NCBI GenBank assembly: GCA_028710885.1
Contig: JAQTTG010000001.1
Coordinates: 186,001-250,000, forward strand
From: Sulfuricurvum sp.
GTDB taxonomy: Bacteria; Campylobacterota; Campylobacteria; Campylobacterales; Sulfurimonadaceae
Direction: 5' to 3'
DNA: 64,000 nucleotides
A model generated the notes under the pieces. That model worked only from the letters and a program-made list of their open reading frames with translations, was not told the origin of the DNA and made no database searches. Shown piece after piece: positions 7,951 to 18,334 of the stretch. A program made the translations under genes and the position numbers. Positions within the stretch are counted from its first letter, which is position 1. The number at the start of each line of letters is the position of its first letter.

Positions 7951-8110
7951 ATTTAATATGTAACTTTTTTTCCGATCATATTAATATTGTTATATTTTTG
8001 ATTATCATTGTGTTCTATTTGTTGTTACTATATTACACACATTTTTGCCTTTTAAATAAAACAAATGGGTAGAATAGTAACATTACAACAAAACTGCTTT
8101 TTACTTCTGA

Positions 8111-8116
8111 TATAAT
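8111..8116 (+). promoter_or_regulatory. -10 element of the acnB promoter
   Basis: A perfect TATAAT lies 30 bases before the acnB ATG, with an AGGAG ribosome site at 8137-8141. The preceding 150 bases are AT-rich and hold no gene. No clear operator is seen. Confidence 0.6.
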
Positions 8117-8146
8117 CATTCAAAATTAACTGGCACAGGAGTCACT

Positions 8147-10756
8147 ATGGCTTTTATGGACGAATATAAAGCACACGTAGCGGAACGCGCAGCACAGGGA
8201 ATCCCTCCATTCCCACTTACTAAAGAGCAAGTTACCTCTCTTGTTGAACTCATTACAGCGACAACTTCTAAAAATGATGAGTTGGTCACTATGTTGGCAG
8301 AACGTGTCAATCCGGGTGTTGATGACGGTGCACACGTGAAAGCGGCATTCTTGCATCAAGTAGTCCAAGGTGTAGTAAAAGCTTTCTTGGCAGATAATAG
8401 CGATATAAACAGCGACGATCACAAAATAGCGGCGATCAAAATCCTCGGTAAAATGGTTGGTGGATACAATGTTAAACCTCTCATCGATGCCCTTAGCAAT
8501 GAGGCAATCGCTAATGAAGCGGCACATGAGCTCAAACATACTCTTTTAGTATACGATGCATTCAACGATATCGTCGATCTTTCAAAAACCAATAGCTATG
8601 CTGCGGATGTTCTCCAATCATGGGCAGATGCAGAGTGGTTTACCAGTAAAAAAACATTAGCTGAAAAATTCAGCGTGGTTGTTTTCAAATTTCCGGGTGA
8701 AACCAATACTGATGATCTCTCTCCTGCAAGCGCGGCATTTACCCGTTCAGACATCCCTCTTCATGCTACAACGATGTTGAGTGCAAAAATGCCAGAAGGT
8801 ATCGCAAAAATTGCAGAACTCAAAGAAAAAGGGATGCAAATCGCCTACGTCGGTGACGTTGTAGGGACAGGTTCAAGCCGTAAATCAGCAGCAAATTCCG
8901 TTCAATGGCACATGGGTGATGATATCCCTGGTATCCCGAACAAACGTACGGGCGGGGTAGTTATCGGTAGCATCATCGCTCCGATCTTCTTCGCAACGTG
9001 TGAAGATTCCGGTGCATTGCCGATCGAAGCCGATGTATCTCAAATGGAAACAGGCGATGTACTCGATATCGATACCAAAGCGGGAACCATCACTAAAAAT
9101 GGTTCCGTTATCGCTAACTTTTCACTTCGTCCAAATACGATCGAAGACGAAGTGCGTGCAGGCGGACGTATCCCTCTCATCATCGGTCGCGGTTTGACAG
9201 CAAAAGCGCGTACAGCACTTGGACTAGAACCTGCAACCATTTTCGCTACGCCAATCCAACCTGCTGATACCGGCAAAGGGTACACCCTTGCACAAAAAAT
9301 GGTGGGTAAAGCATGTGGAATGGAAGGTGTTCGCCCAGGTATGTACTGTGAGCCGATTACCAGTACCGTAGGAAGCCAAGACACTACAGGACCAATGACT
9401 CGTGATGAGATCAAAGAGCTCTCCGCTCTCGGGTTCTCTGCGGATTTCGTTCTCCAATCATTTTGTCATACAGCGGCATACCCAAAACCCTCTGACGTAA
9501 AATTGCACGCAACGCTTCCTGCATTCATCAGCTCACGCAGCGGTGTCGCTCTTCGTCCTGCGGATGGTGTTATCCACTCATGGTTGAATCGTATGGTTCT
9601 TCCAGATACTGTCGGAACGGGTGGTGATAGCCATACACGTTTCCCTATCGGTGTGAGTTTCCCTGCGGGTTCAGGTCTCGTAGCATTCGCGGGTGTTACG
9701 GGTGCAATGCCTCTTGAAATGCCGGAATCAGTATTGGTACGTTTCAAAGGTGAAATGCAACCGGGTATCACGTTACGCGACCTCGTCAATGCGATCCCGT
9801 ATTATGCAATCAAAGCGGGTCTTTTGACGGTAGAGAAAAAAGGTAAGAAAAACATCTTCAACGGACGTGTTTTAGAGATCGAAGGTCTTCCGAACATGAA
9901 AGTGGAACAAGCGTTCGAGCTTTCCGATGCATCGGCTGAGCGTTCAGCGGCGGCATGTACGGTTCGTCTTAACAAAGAACCGGTCATCGAATACCTAAAA
10001 TCAAACGTAACGTTGATCGAAGCGATGGTAGCAGACGGTTACGAAGATGCTCGCACATTGCAACGTCGTGCCGATAAAATGAAAGAGTGGTTGGCTGCTC
10101 CAACATTGATGGAACCGGATGCAGATGCAGAGTATGCGGCGATCATCGAAATCGACCTTAACGAAGTAAAAGAGCCGATCTTGGCATGTCCAAACGATCC
10201 GGATAACGTTAAATTGCTCAGCGACGTTGCGGGAACTGAAATCAATGAAGTATTCTTAGGCAGCTGTATGACCAATATCGGTCACTACCGCGCGGCAGGT
10301 GAAGTGATGCGCGGTGAAGGTAAAATCGCCGTTGAGAAATTCTGGATCGTTCCACCAACCCGTATGGATGAGCAACAACTCATCAACGAAGGGTACTACG
10401 ACGTCTATAAAGCAATCGAAGCACAAACGGAAGTTCCTGGATGTTCTCTTTGTATGGGTAACCAAGCAAGCTCACGTGAGGGTTCAACGGTATTCTCGAC
10501 CTCTACCCGTAACTTCGACAACCGTTTGGGTAAAGGGACCCAAGTCTATCTCGGTTCTGCGGAACTCGCGTCTGTATGTGCTAAACTCGGACGTATCCCA
10601 ACCGTTTCAGAATACATGAGTATTGTTCCTGAGAAATTAGCAGGTAAAGCGGATCAAGTCTATAAATATCTTAACTTTAACGAGATCACTTCGTATTCTC
10701 TCCAAGCGCGTAATGTAGCTGAAGAAAAATACGGCGTCACCATTAAAGCGGTATAA
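8147..10756 (+). CDS. acnB: Aconitate hydratase B
   Basis: AcnB interconverts citrate and isocitrate through a 4Fe-4S cluster; many relatives also act as 2-methylisocitrate dehydratase. The 869-residue length is normal for AcnB. It has the B-type domain order: an N-terminal HEAT-like domain (about 1-160), then the swivel domain, then the catalytic core. Cluster cysteines are visible in Gly-Ser-Cys-Met-Thr-Asn near residue 706 and in Cys-Ser-Leu-Cys-Met-Gly-Asn near 766-769, equivalent to the three ligands of the E. coli enzyme. In Campylobacterota it serves the TCA cycle, often run in reverse for carbon fixation. Codon use is strongly biased, suggesting high expression. It is monocistronic, with its own promoter and terminator. 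Confidence 0.97.
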   Translation: MAFMDEYKAHVAERAAQGIPPFPLTKEQVTSLVELITATTSKNDELVTMLAERVNPGVDDGAHVKAAFLHQVVQGVVKAFLADNSDINSDDHKIAAIKILGKMVGGYNVKPLIDALSNEAIANEAAHELKHTLLVYDAFNDIVDLSKTNSYAADVLQSWADAEWFTSKKTLAEKFSVVVFKFPGETNTDDLSPASAAFTRSDIPLHATTMLSAKMPEGIAKIAELKEKGMQIAYVGDVVGTGSSRKSAANSVQWHMGDDIPGIPNKRTGGVVIGSIIAPIFFATCEDSGALPIEADVSQMETGDVLDIDTKAGTITKNGSVIANFSLRPNTIEDEVRAGGRIPLIIGRGLTAKARTALGLEPATIFATPIQPADTGKGYTLAQKMVGKACGMEGVRPGMYCEPITSTVGSQDTTGPMTRDEIKELSALGFSADFVLQSFCHTAAYPKPSDVKLHATLPAFISSRSGVALRPADGVIHSWLNRMVLPDTVGTGGDSHTRFPIGVSFPAGSGLVAFAGVTGAMPLEMPESVLVRFKGEMQPGITLRDLVNAIPYYAIKAGLLTVEKKGKKNIFNGRVLEIEGLPNMKVEQAFELSDASAERSAAACTVRLNKEPVIEYLKSNVTLIEAMVADGYEDARTLQRRADKMKEWLAAPTLMEPDADAEYAAIIEIDLNEVKEPILACPNDPDNVKLLSDVAGTEINEVFLGSCMTNIGHYRAAGEVMRGEGKIAVEKFWIVPPTRMDEQQLINEGYYDVYKAIEAQTEVPGCSLCMGNQASSREGSTVFSTSTRNFDNRLGKGTQVYLGSAELASVCAKLGRIPTVSEYMSIVPEKLAGKADQVYKYLNFNEITSYSLQARNVAEEKYGVTIKAV

Positions 10757-10769
10757 TTCACCCTTATCA

Positions 10770-10790
10770 AAACCCCTATTTTAGGGGTTT
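10770..10790 (+). terminator. Intrinsic terminator of acnB
   Basis: AAACCCCTA and TAGGGGTTT form a perfect 9-base-pair hairpin with a three-base loop, 14 bases after the acnB stop codon. The following T tract is short. Confidence 0.75.
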
Positions 10791-10803
10791 CTCCCATCTG
10801 TGC

Positions 10804-10809
10804 TATAAT
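10804..10809 (+). promoter_or_regulatory. -10 element of the dbpA promoter
   Basis: A perfect TATAAT between the acnB terminator and the dbpA ATG at 10836 gives dbpA its own promoter. Confidence 0.55.
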
Positions 10810-10835
10810 CCCTTATCTAACCACAAAGCGACACA

Positions 10836-12188
10836 ATGTCCACTTTCGATTCCATAACATTACGCAAACCTTTAAAAGAGGCATTAAAACGTCTAGAGTT
10901 TACCAAAATGACCTCTATTCAATCCTCTGCTCTCCCTGTTATTTTACAAAAAAAAGATTGTATCGCCCAAGCTGCCACCGGAAGCGGAAAAACATTGGCA
11001 TTCGGTCTGGGTGTATTGGAGCGAATCAATCCAAAAATGTTTGGTATCCAATCTCTCATCCTCTGCCCTACTCGCGAGCTCGCTGAACAAGTCGCCAAAG
11101 TAATCCGCTCATTAGCCTCTGAGATCGGTAATATCAAAGTTCTTACCCTCTGTGGCGGTGTTCCGATGAAGGGTCAAATACACTCTCTCAAACACGGTGC
11201 CCATATCATCGTCGGCACACCGGGGCGTGTCTTAAAACTACTCCAAATGGAAACGTTTGATCCTTCCACTATCGAATCCGTCGTTTTGGATGAAGCCGAT
11301 CAAATGATCGATATGGGATTTATCGAAGATATTACCGCGATTTTAAACTTTACACCGCCATCACGCCAAAGTCTCCTTTTCTCGGCAACTTTTCCAGAAT
11401 CAATCCAAGCTATAACCTCTGAATTTATGAAAAATCCGGTAATGATTCAAGCCGAACATGCGATCAGTAAACCGCGCATTGAAGAGATCGCCTATATCTG
11501 TAATGATAAACTCCCCGCTATTGCCAAAGTTCTTCACCTTCATGATATTACCAATACGATCATTTTTTGCAATACCAAAGTAGACGCAAACGCATTGTGT
11601 GACGATCTCAACCGACTCGGTATCCACGCGTTGACCCTTCACGGAGATATGGAACAATTTGATCGTAACGAAGCGATCATCCAATTTCGCAATCTCAGTG
11701 CCCCTATCCTTGTTGCGACCGATGTCGCAGGTCGCGGAATCGATATAGAGGGACTGGATGCCATTATCAACTACGAAGTACCGATCCAAAATGAGCGATA
11801 TACTCACCGTATCGGACGAACAGGGCGTGCAGGAAAAAACGGACTTGCCATCACATTGGTCAACCATTATCAGTATGAGCGATTTATCGAGTTACAGCGA
11901 TCAATCACCCCGATTGAACTTCCTGATATTACGGAAAAGTTCTCCCTTAAAACCCTCATGCGCACTATCTGTATCGATGCCGGTAAAAAAGAGAAACTAC
12001 GAGCAGGTGACATAGTCGGGGCACTAATTAATGAATGTGGACTAACACAAGATGAAATAGGGAAAATTGATCAACAAGACCATTTAAGTTATGTAGCAAT
12101 AATCCGTAATAAATCTGAAAATACATACAAAAAGTTTGTTAATCGCCCAATCAAAGGGAAAACATTCAGGAAATGGCTGTTAGACTAA
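10836..12188 (+). CDS. dbpA: DEAD-box RNA helicase DbpA
   Basis: An ATP-dependent RNA helicase of 450 residues. Helicase motifs in order are Gln motif (Thr-Ser-Ile-Gln), Ala-Thr-Gly-Ser-Gly-Lys-Thr (about 48-54), Pro-Thr-Arg-Glu-Leu-Ala, Asp-Glu-Ala-Asp (about 154-157), Ser-Ala-Thr, and His-Arg-Ile-Gly-Arg-Thr-Gly-Arg. The last 75 residues form the DbpA RNA-binding domain, ending in a Gly-Lys-Thr-Phe-Arg-Lys-Trp-like segment. DbpA proteins recognise hairpin 92 of 23S rRNA and act in large-subunit assembly, so that role is inferred here. The family length is close to 457, and no part is missing. It has its own promoter, and the next gene begins 40 bases after it. Confidence 0.9.
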   Translation: MSTFDSITLRKPLKEALKRLEFTKMTSIQSSALPVILQKKDCIAQAATGSGKTLAFGLGVLERINPKMFGIQSLILCPTRELAEQVAKVIRSLASEIGNIKVLTLCGGVPMKGQIHSLKHGAHIIVGTPGRVLKLLQMETFDPSTIESVVLDEADQMIDMGFIEDITAILNFTPPSRQSLLFSATFPESIQAITSEFMKNPVMIQAEHAISKPRIEEIAYICNDKLPAIAKVLHLHDITNTIIFCNTKVDANALCDDLNRLGIHALTLHGDMEQFDRNEAIIQFRNLSAPILVATDVAGRGIDIEGLDAIINYEVPIQNERYTHRIGRTGRAGKNGLAITLVNHYQYERFIELQRSITPIELPDITEKFSLKTLMRTICIDAGKKEKLRAGDIVGALINECGLTQDEIGKIDQQDHLSYVAIIRNKSENTYKKFVNRPIKGKTFRKWLLD

Positions 12189-12227
12189 TCTAAACTGTTT
12201 TACATTTTTGAAAATAGAAGGATCATG

Positions 12228-12716
12228 ATGGCTAATCAAGAATTAACATTTGGTGAAGAAGAGTTTATTGTTTCAAAAACTGACCTAAGTGGTAAAATAA
12301 CTTACGGTAATGAATTATTTATCAAAATATCAGGCTATACTGAACTTGAGTTGATAGATAAACCGCATAATATTCTGCGTCATGAGGATATGCCCGCTGT
12401 CGTTTTCAAACTCTTGTGGTCTAGGATTAAAGCAGGAAAAGAAATTTTTGCCTACGTAAAAAATAAATCAAAGAATGGAGATTTCTATTGGGTATATGCA
12501 CATGTAACCCCGTCATTTAATTCTAATAGAGAAATCACAAACTACCATTCCGTACGCCGTAAACCCTCCCAAAAAGCTATATCAACCATTGCCCCTATAT
12601 ATGCATCTTTACTTCAAAAAGAACGTAATGGTGGAATCCCAGCTTCTGAAGCAGCTTTGAATCAATTCTTAAATGACAAAGGGGTATCTTATGACGAATT
12701 TATCTTCTCTCTCTAA
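12228..12716 (+). CDS. CetB-like PAS-domain energy-taxis sensor
   Basis: A 162-residue protein made of one PAS domain (about 15-115) and a helical tail. The PAS core has the Aer/CetB pattern: [11 protein letters not shown], then [10 protein letters not shown], then Asn-Gly-Asp-Phe-Tyr-Trp. In Campylobacter, CetB carries FAD and signals through a separate MCP-like partner, CetA. That partner here is the overlapping next gene. FAD binding is known for the family, not seen directly. ATG at 12228 is preferred to 12225 because of spacing from GAAGG (12217-12221). A second gene of this subfamily lies at the right edge of the window. Confidence 0.82.
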   Translation: MANQELTFGEEEFIVSKTDLSGKITYGNELFIKISGYTELELIDKPHNILRHEDMPAVVFKLLWSRIKAGKEIFAYVKNKSKNGDFYWVYAHVTPSFNSNREITNYHSVRRKPSQKAISTIAPIYASLLQKERNGGIPASEAALNQFLNDKGVSYDEFIFSL

Positions 12717-14148
12717 AATTCAATATGCAAATGTTTTTTCTATCACAATATTTTTTATAACGATCATTATCAGCATTGTTTCTGATGGATGGAGTTGGAT
12801 ACATCTATTTAATATCTTCAATCTAGCGCTTGCATGGTTTATCTATATCAATATACGATTAGCGCAACGCACTATTGGAGAAGTTACTATGGTCATCGAT
12901 AGAGTAGAAAAAGGTCAATTGGAAAACCGTATTACACATATTAAAGACCATGGTGAGCTCAATGATCTATGCTGGCATACCAATAATATGCTTGATCAAA
13001 TGGAAGTATTTATTCGTGAAATACGTGCAAGTATTGAAGCTGCAAGCCATGATGATTACCATCGAAGAATAATAATACAAGGGTTAAAAGGAGAATATAA
13101 AGAAGCGGCTAAATTCATTAATCATGGTATTGACTCAATGCATTCAACTTACCTCCATATTCAAAAGTCTGTTTTAAACGGTGAAGTAGGCAAAATAGGC
13201 ACGGGTGTCGGAGGTGGCCTCGAAGTGATCCAAAAAGATCTACTCAATACTATTCAAAAGCTTGGAAACATTACCAATATTAGCCAAACAACCTCTCAAA
13301 ATTCTGCTGAAACCGTAAATGAATTAGAAATAATTATTTCAAAATTAAGTCGACTTATTGAGTTAGTACAAATATCTGCTGATGCGATTCAGTCTTTAAA
13401 TGACAAAACAAGTGAAATCACATCTGTTGTCAATTTAATAAAAGATATTGCGGATCAGACTAATCTTTTAGCCCTCAATGCCGCGATTGAAGCAGCTCGT
13501 GCAGGTGAACATGGAAGAGGTTTTGCGGTTGTAGCCGACGAAGTTCGAAAACTTGCCGAACGTACGCAAAAAGCAACTGGAGAAATTGCTATAGCTGTTC
13601 AAACATTGCAACAAGAGACAACTGAGATACACTCAAATTCTGAAGATATGAGTGAGATAGCCAGTGAATCCAATAAAGCAATTGAATCCTTCCGTCAAAC
13701 ACTGCATATTTTCAATAAAGATGCTAAAAGTACTGCGATTCAAGCCACTTCTATTGAAAATACTACTTTTGTTACATTAGCAAAAATCGACCATGTTATG
13801 TTTAAATCCAATGCGTATAAAAGTATTGTTAATGCCCGATTGGAAACTACTTTTGGCGATCATCACAATTGCCGCTTAGGTAAATGGTATGATAGTGGAT
13901 TAGGGAAAGATCGTTTTGGTCATCTCGCAACATTCAAACAAATAGAAGAACCGCATCGTTTAGTTCATAATGAAGTGCATAAAAACATGAATTTTATTAA
14001 AGATGGAGATCATACTGTTGAACATCAAGAAGAGATCATCAAAAACTTTGAATCAATGGAAAAAGCTAGTAGTGTCTTATTTACCCTCATGGATAGTCTT
14101 ATCCATGAATCGGAAAATGAATTAACGAAAAAAGCACTCTCTCAATAA
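12691..14148 (+). CDS. CetA-like methyl-accepting chemoreceptor with CZB domain
   Basis: A chemotaxis transducer of 485 residues. Two hydrophobic segments lie near the N-terminus (about 10-60) with almost no periplasmic domain, then a HAMP region, then the MCP signalling domain. Its hairpin tip is clear near residues 255-290 ([19 protein letters not shown]). The C-terminal 120 residues form a chemoreceptor zinc-binding (CZB) domain: His after Ile-Asp, then [10 protein letters not shown], then His and Val-His. The ATG at 12691 has AAAGGGG six bases upstream and lies 26 bases inside the CetB-like gene, so the two are translationally coupled. The CZB domain may add zinc or oxidant (hypochlorite) sensing to energy taxis. 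Confidence 0.85.
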   Translation: MTNLSSLSKIQYANVFSITIFFITIIISIVSDGWSWIHLFNIFNLALAWFIYINIRLAQRTIGEVTMVIDRVEKGQLENRITHIKDHGELNDLCWHTNNMLDQMEVFIREIRASIEAASHDDYHRRIIIQGLKGEYKEAAKFINHGIDSMHSTYLHIQKSVLNGEVGKIGTGVGGGLEVIQKDLLNTIQKLGNITNISQTTSQNSAETVNELEIIISKLSRLIELVQISADAIQSLNDKTSEITSVVNLIKDIADQTNLLALNAAIEAARAGEHGRGFAVVADEVRKLAERTQKATGEIAIAVQTLQQETTEIHSNSEDMSEIASESNKAIESFRQTLHIFNKDAKSTAIQATSIENTTFVTLAKIDHVMFKSNAYKSIVNARLETTFGDHHNCRLGKWYDSGLGKDRFGHLATFKQIEEPHRLVHNEVHKNMNFIKDGDHTVEHQEEIIKNFESMEKASSVLFTLMDSLIHESENELTKKALSQ

Positions 14149-14170
14149 CAGAAAGGTATTAACCTTTCTG
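14149..14170. terminator. Bidirectional terminator between the CetA-like gene and pgi
   Basis: CAGAAAGGT and ACCTTTCTG form a perfect 9-base-pair hairpin with a four-base loop. It begins right after the CetA-like stop and includes the last codons and stop of pgi, serving two convergent genes. Confidence 0.75.
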
Positions 14171-15400
14171 AAAATAACTTAATAATATTTCTTTTCCAAG
14201 TTCAACCCCCGGTTGGTCATACGTATTTATCTCTAAAAGTGCGCCACTGGTTGATGTCAATAATTCATAATACAAAATCATTTCTCCAACCGATATTTCA
14301 TTAATCTCTTTCCATGCTATTTCATCTACACTCACACCGCTTTGAAGAACACTCTCCATCGTTGCCTGACATTGGGCACTGATTAAATCACTAAAACTTT
14401 TACCGTTAATGAAATCGCTTTTCTCAAGATATTTTAACGAAAGTTCTGGAACCATCAAATGCTTCTCAGACGATTCAATATGCATAAATGTTACCGTTTT
14501 GTTAAGCGGTCCTTCTATAATAAGCTGTAAAAATGAGTGCTGATCTACTGATCCGATTAAAGAAATAGGAGTTAACCCTACTCGTTCACCACGTCTATTT
14601 CGCTTACCGAGTGATTCACCCCATAACTGAACTACCCATTTACCAAACTCTTCAAAAGTATCAGAATAAGCAAACAGCACATTCATCGGATATTGATCAC
14701 GATGCGTTACATAAAAAGCTGCTTTTTGTAATAGATGTTCTTCTTTACGATTCCAAAACCGTTCTAAAAAATCTGCTCCACCTTGAAGAATTGTTTTTGT
14801 ATCAAAACCAGCCAAAGTAAGTGGAACCATCCCAACAGCACTTAAAACCGAAAAACGTCCACCAACGTTAGAAGGAATTACAAAACGACGGAGATTATTT
14901 TCGTCTGCAAAACGGCTAAGAATCGACTCTTCATCACTAACGATATAAATCTGCTCGGAATTTTTTACGGTTAACTCAAAACTTACAATTAGCCGCTTAA
15001 AAATTGAAAGTGTCTCGACTGTACCACCGGACTTAGAAATAACAATAAATAAAGTTCGAAATTTATCAATCTCTTTCATCTCATGCATAATACTGATTGG
15101 ATCAGAATTTTCAAGATAAATAATTTTTTTAGCATTTGGGGTATTAGAACGCAATAATCGTTCAATCGCTTTTATCCCCAATGATGAACCGCCGATACCG
15201 ACTACTGCAATCGTATTAAAACGACGGTCAATTGTGTGGTAAACATCTTCTAACTCTTCTACAAGTTTTTGAGAAGAGTGCGGAAGATCATAATATCCAA
15301 CTGATCCACCTTTCGCCTCATAGCAAAGAGCTTCATACCCCTTTTCAAGAGTAAAAGGATCAAGAGTTTTAGTACTAAAATGATTCGTAAACCGAACCAT
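14159..15400 (-). CDS. pgi: Glucose-6-phosphate isomerase
   Basis: Interconverts glucose 6-phosphate and fructose 6-phosphate. The SIS-domain features are clear: Val-Gly-Ile-Gly-Gly-Ser-Ser-Leu-Gly near residues 68-76, Ser-Lys-Ser-Gly-Gly-Thr-Val-Glu-Thr near 123-131, and Asn-Val-Gly-Gly-Arg-Phe-Ser-Val-Leu-Ser near 178-187. At 413 residues it is the short form, compared with about 550 in E. coli. The start codon overlaps the gap stop codon by one base (TAATG), so the two are translated as an operon. In an autotrophic relative these enzymes would mainly run in the gluconeogenic direction. Confidence 0.94.
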   Translation of the reverse strand: MVRFTNHFSTKTLDPFTLEKGYEALCYEAKGGSVGYYDLPHSSQKLVEELEDVYHTIDRRFNTIAVVGIGGSSLGIKAIERLLRSNTPNAKKIIYLENSDPISIMHEMKEIDKFRTLFIVISKSGGTVETLSIFKRLIVSFELTVKNSEQIYIVSDEESILSRFADENNLRRFVIPSNVGGRFSVLSAVGMVPLTLAGFDTKTILQGGADFLERFWNRKEEHLLQKAAFYVTHRDQYPMNVLFAYSDTFEEFGKWVVQLWGESLGKRNRRGERVGLTPISLIGSVDQHSFLQLIIEGPLNKTVTFMHIESSEKHLMVPELSLKYLEKSDFINGKSFSDLISAQCQATMESVLQSGVSVDEIAWKEINEISVGEMILYYELLTSTSGALLEINTYDQPGVELGKEILLSYFQKG

Positions 15401-16395
15401 TAATGATTTCCAATAAGAACAGTCATATCAACCAAACGGCTGCTATATCCCCATTCATTGTCATACCATGCCAAAATTTTGACAGTGTTGCCATCAACAA
15501 CGCTCGTCATATCGGGTACATAGGTAGAGCTATATGTAGAACCAATGAAATCACATGATACACGTTTTTCATTATCGACTTCTATAAGACCTTTAAACGA
15601 TCCCGCCGCGGCTGCATTAAATGCCGCATGAATATCATCTTTTGAAACTGATTGACGTAAATTTACAGTCAAATCTACAACAGAAACATCCGGAGTTGGT
15701 ACTCTCATCGCATATCCATTGAGTTTACCGAGCAATTGTGGCATAACTTTACCAATTGCTTTTGCCGCACCGGTAGATGTAGGAATCATATTTAATGCTG
15801 CTGCGCGTGCACGACGAGGATCTTTTGCATGCTTTACATCTAAAATATTTTGGTCATTGGTATACGAGTGAATCGTTGTCATTAATCCATTTTCAATACC
15901 AAATGCATGATCTAAAACTTTGCAGATTGGCCCCAAACAGTTTGTTGTACAACTAGCGTTGGAAATAATCGCTTCACCTTTATAATTGTCTGAATTTACA
16001 CCATATACGTATGTTGGTGAATCATCTTTTGCAGGAGCAGACATGATAACTTTTTTTATACCATTTTTAAGATGTTTTTGACAGCTCTCCTGATCCAAAA
16101 AGACACCCGTACATTCAATGACAACTTCTGCACCGCAACTTCCAAAATCGACTTTATCAATATCACGTTCACGAAACATCCGAACATTTTTTCCATCAAT
16201 AGCAATTGTGTTATCATCGATTACTTTAGCATTAATACCACGATGAACACTATCGAATTTCAATAAATACTCCAGCATTTCAGGTTTTGCAGTTGTATTT
16301 AATGCCACTAGTTCAATGTCACTACGTTCAGCAATAATTTTTGCTACGATGATTCCGATTCTACCAGTTCCGTTAATTGCTACTTTTAGTGCCAT
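15400..16395 (-). CDS. gap: Glyceraldehyde-3-phosphate dehydrogenase, type I
   Basis: Catalyses the NAD(P)-linked step between glyceraldehyde 3-phosphate and 1,3-bisphosphoglycerate. The N-terminus has the Rossmann motif Asn-Gly-Thr-Gly-Arg-Ile-Gly (about 8-14). The catalytic Cys is in Ser-Asn-Ala-Ser-Cys-Thr-Thr-Asn near residue 150, and the family C-terminus Trp-Tyr-Asp-Asn-Glu-Trp-Gly-Tyr-Ser is present. The length of 331 is typical. It is the first gene of a gap-pgi operon on the minus strand, with about 100 bases before the next gene upstream. Confidence 0.96.
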   Translation of the reverse strand: MALKVAINGTGRIGIIVAKIIAERSDIELVALNTTAKPEMLEYLLKFDSVHRGINAKVIDDNTIAIDGKNVRMFRERDIDKVDFGSCGAEVVIECTGVFLDQESCQKHLKNGIKKVIMSAPAKDDSPTYVYGVNSDNYKGEAIISNASCTTNCLGPICKVLDHAFGIENGLMTTIHSYTNDQNILDVKHAKDPRRARAAALNMIPTSTGAAKAIGKVMPQLLGKLNGYAMRVPTPDVSVVDLTVNLRQSVSKDDIHAAFNAAAAGSFKGLIEVDNEKRVSCDFIGSTYSSTYVPDMTSVVDGNTVKILAWYDNEWGYSSRLVDMTVLIGNH

Positions 16396-16503
16396 AAAGT
16401 CTCCTAGGTCATTCTTTTAAATAAATAGTGTATATTTTAACAAAAAAAGGCTAAAAGAGGTATAAGAAGCGAGCTGGAGAGTGCTCGCTGAAGAGTTTAT
16501 TGA

Positions 16504-17028
16504 TTAATAGCTATAAGTAACTGTTACAGGAATTTGTTTCATAGGTTGATCACTTTCAACACTGATCTCTTTTCCTTTATATTTAGCAAAATTATTATAG
16601 CCACTAAGAACTTCACGAGTTCGAACGGTATTAACATTTTCGCATCTACGCACAGTCCGATAAGTTGGCGCACTACTTGTACTATTTGAAGTGGCAACAC
16701 TTTGACCTGCTAGTGTACCCAAAATTGCGCCACCGACCGTCGCAACCGTTTTCCCAGTTCCGCCACCAATCTGATGCCCTAAAACACCCCCTAATGCACC
16801 ACCTGCAAGTGCACCGACAACACCATTATTACCACCATTGTCATAACCACCGACTTGCTCTTGCGCATCATAACATCTCTGAGTTGGGACTTGTTCTTGA
16901 ATCGTTGAAAGTATCGGTGTCGATCTTGAGACACTAACGTATTCAACATTTGAAAAGCTATCTGCCATGACGACAGAACCTGTTAGCAATATAAAGATAG
17001 TAAAACGTGATAATTGTGCATTTAACAT
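16504..17028 (-). CDS. Glycine-zipper outer-membrane-type protein
   Basis: A 174-residue exported protein of the 17-kDa antigen / glycine-zipper group. An N-terminal hydrophobic signal (about 8-22) ends near Val-Met-Ala-Asp. The middle (about 85-110) alternates Gly and Ala in a zipper (Gly-Ala-Leu-Ala-Gly-Gly-Ala-Leu-Gly-Gly-Val-Leu-Gly), which in the family inserts in or lies against the outer membrane. One Cys lies on each side of the zipper. The function is unknown; relatives affect envelope integrity. ATG at 17028 is chosen over 17034 because AAAGG is properly spaced. It is a single gene between hisG and gap. Confidence 0.8.
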   Translation of the reverse strand: MLNAQLSRFTIFILLTGSVVMADSFSNVEYVSVSRSTPILSTIQEQVPTQRCYDAQEQVGGYDNGGNNGVVGALAGGALGGVLGHQIGGGTGKTVATVGGAILGTLAGQSVATSNSTSSAPTYRTVRRCENVNTVRTREVLSGYNNFAKYKGKEISVESDQPMKQIPVTVTYSY

Positions 17029-17095
17029 GATCATCCTTTATTTATTTGATTATTAATAAGATTGTAAAGCATATTTGTTAACCGATAGTGAATTT

Positions 17096-17716
17096 TCACT
17101 TTTCGCCATAAAGTAAAGCATTTATTTTTTCATAAATGTCCAATATTTCGCTTTTTTTCTCAAAAAAGCTATTTTTGTTGGCGATCAGATGGGTTGTCGA
17201 TTCCATAATCGTCTCGACCACTTCCAACCCGTTTTGTTTCATCGTACTTCCCGTTTCTACGACATCTACGATCATATCGGCTAAGCCGACAAGGGGAGCG
17301 AGTTCAATCGAACCGTAAAGTTTGATAATGTCCGCCGCTACCGCGCGCTCGGCGAAATAGCGCTTGGTGATATTCACCATCTTGGTCGCGACTTTGATCT
17401 CGCTTTTCGTGAAATCAGGTTTTTCCCCTGCACGCATCCCGATGGCGACACGGCATTTTCCCTTTTGCAGGTCAAGCAAACGGATCACGTCCAACCCCTG
17501 CTCTTCGAGCGTATCGAGACCGACTACACCGATATCAGCGGCTTGGTGGTACACATACGTCGCAACGTCTTGGTTACGCACCAATAAAAATTTAAAATTT
17601 TCCGTTTGCAAGATCAATTTACGATCATCAAATTTAAAACTGCTTCCGAAAATCGTCTCAAAAATTTCCAACGTATCTTCGGCAATCCGCCCTTTTGGGA
17701 GTGCGACACTTAGCAT
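17096..17716 (-). CDS. hisG: ATP phosphoribosyltransferase, short form
   Basis: First enzyme of histidine synthesis, joining ATP and PRPP. The 206-residue length and the absence of the C-terminal ACT-like regulatory domain mark it as the short form, which in other bacteria needs the HisZ subunit. Motifs include the N-terminal Ala-Leu-Pro-Lys-Gly-Arg and the PRPP-binding segment Asp-Met-Ile-Val-Asp-Val-Val-Glu-Thr-Gly-Ser-Thr near residues 145-157. No hisZ is seen in this window. The start overlaps the end of coaX by 7 bases, so they share an operon. Confidence 0.95.
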   Translation of the reverse strand: MLSVALPKGRIAEDTLEIFETIFGSSFKFDDRKLILQTENFKFLLVRNQDVATYVYHQAADIGVVGLDTLEEQGLDVIRLLDLQKGKCRVAIGMRAGEKPDFTKSEIKVATKMVNITKRYFAERAVAADIIKLYGSIELAPLVGLADMIVDVVETGSTMKQNGLEVVETIMESTTHLIANKNSFFEKKSEILDIYEKINALLYGEK

Positions 17717-18327
17717 TTAACACCTTTTTCAATCAACTTTTTCATCCCTTTGAAGATCAGCTCTTCATCCACGATTGCCCCTTGTAAAAAACGGGACAAT
17801 CGTGACGCATCTCCTCCACAGAGGTAAAGCGGTTTTCCCAGACTCTCGATTTTAGAAACCAAAGGAGCCAAAAAACCGACACTCAGCGCATCGGGAGTAT
17901 TTTTCGCCATTTTAGCCAAATCTACCTCAAAGTTAAATGACACGTCCAGTGCGGGGGAGAGTCGTCCATACGCTTCCTCTGCCGCGCGAAGCCCTAAGGA
18001 GATAAATCCCCCTTGATAGACTCCGTTTTGCATGACATCAACCGTGATGGCGCTCCCCGCATCAACAACCACTCCATTGTCTATTGCTTCGCACACCATT
18101 ATCCGATCAATCCCCATCGTCGGATAGTATTTATCCCCATCGATAAATTCTCGAAGATCGTGCCAATTCGAGCAACCTCGTATTCGCTCGCTGAATGCAG
18201 CATTGACACTGACGAAATAGACATCATCTGGCAGTGTCGCGGGATCAAAATCCTCGGCACGGAACTTGGTTCGTTTTCCATCCCTGAACAAATCAACCGA
18301 GGTATTGCCTATGTCGCATAATATCAT
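17710..18327 (-). CDS. coaX: Type III pantothenate kinase
   Basis: Phosphorylates pantothenate, the first step to coenzyme A. As a type III enzyme of the ASKHA fold it starts with the phosphate loop Asp-Ile-Gly-Asn-Thr-Ser (about 5-10), followed by Gly-Ile-Asp-Arg-Ile and Val-Asp-Ala-Gly-Ser-Ala-Ile-Thr-Val-Asp. It is 205 residues from the ATG at 18327, slightly short for the family. A longer reading from 18354 would overlap the upstream cupin gene and lacks similarity to the usual N-terminus. It lies between the cupin and hisG in a tight minus-strand run. Confidence 0.9.
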   Translation of the reverse strand: MILCDIGNTSVDLFRDGKRTKFRAEDFDPATLPDDVYFVSVNAAFSERIRGCSNWHDLREFIDGDKYYPTMGIDRIMVCEAIDNGVVVDAGSAITVDVMQNGVYQGGFISLGLRAAEEAYGRLSPALDVSFNFEVDLAKMAKNTPDALSVGFLAPLVSKIESLGKPLYLCGGDASRLSRFLQGAIVDEELIFKGMKKLIEKGVKC

Positions 18328-18334
18328 GGTGATA

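Noticed and set aside
7990-8015. Fur-box-like sequence (TTGATTATCATTGT) before acnB
   Set aside because: Only one half matches the palindrome, and the AT-rich background makes such matches common.
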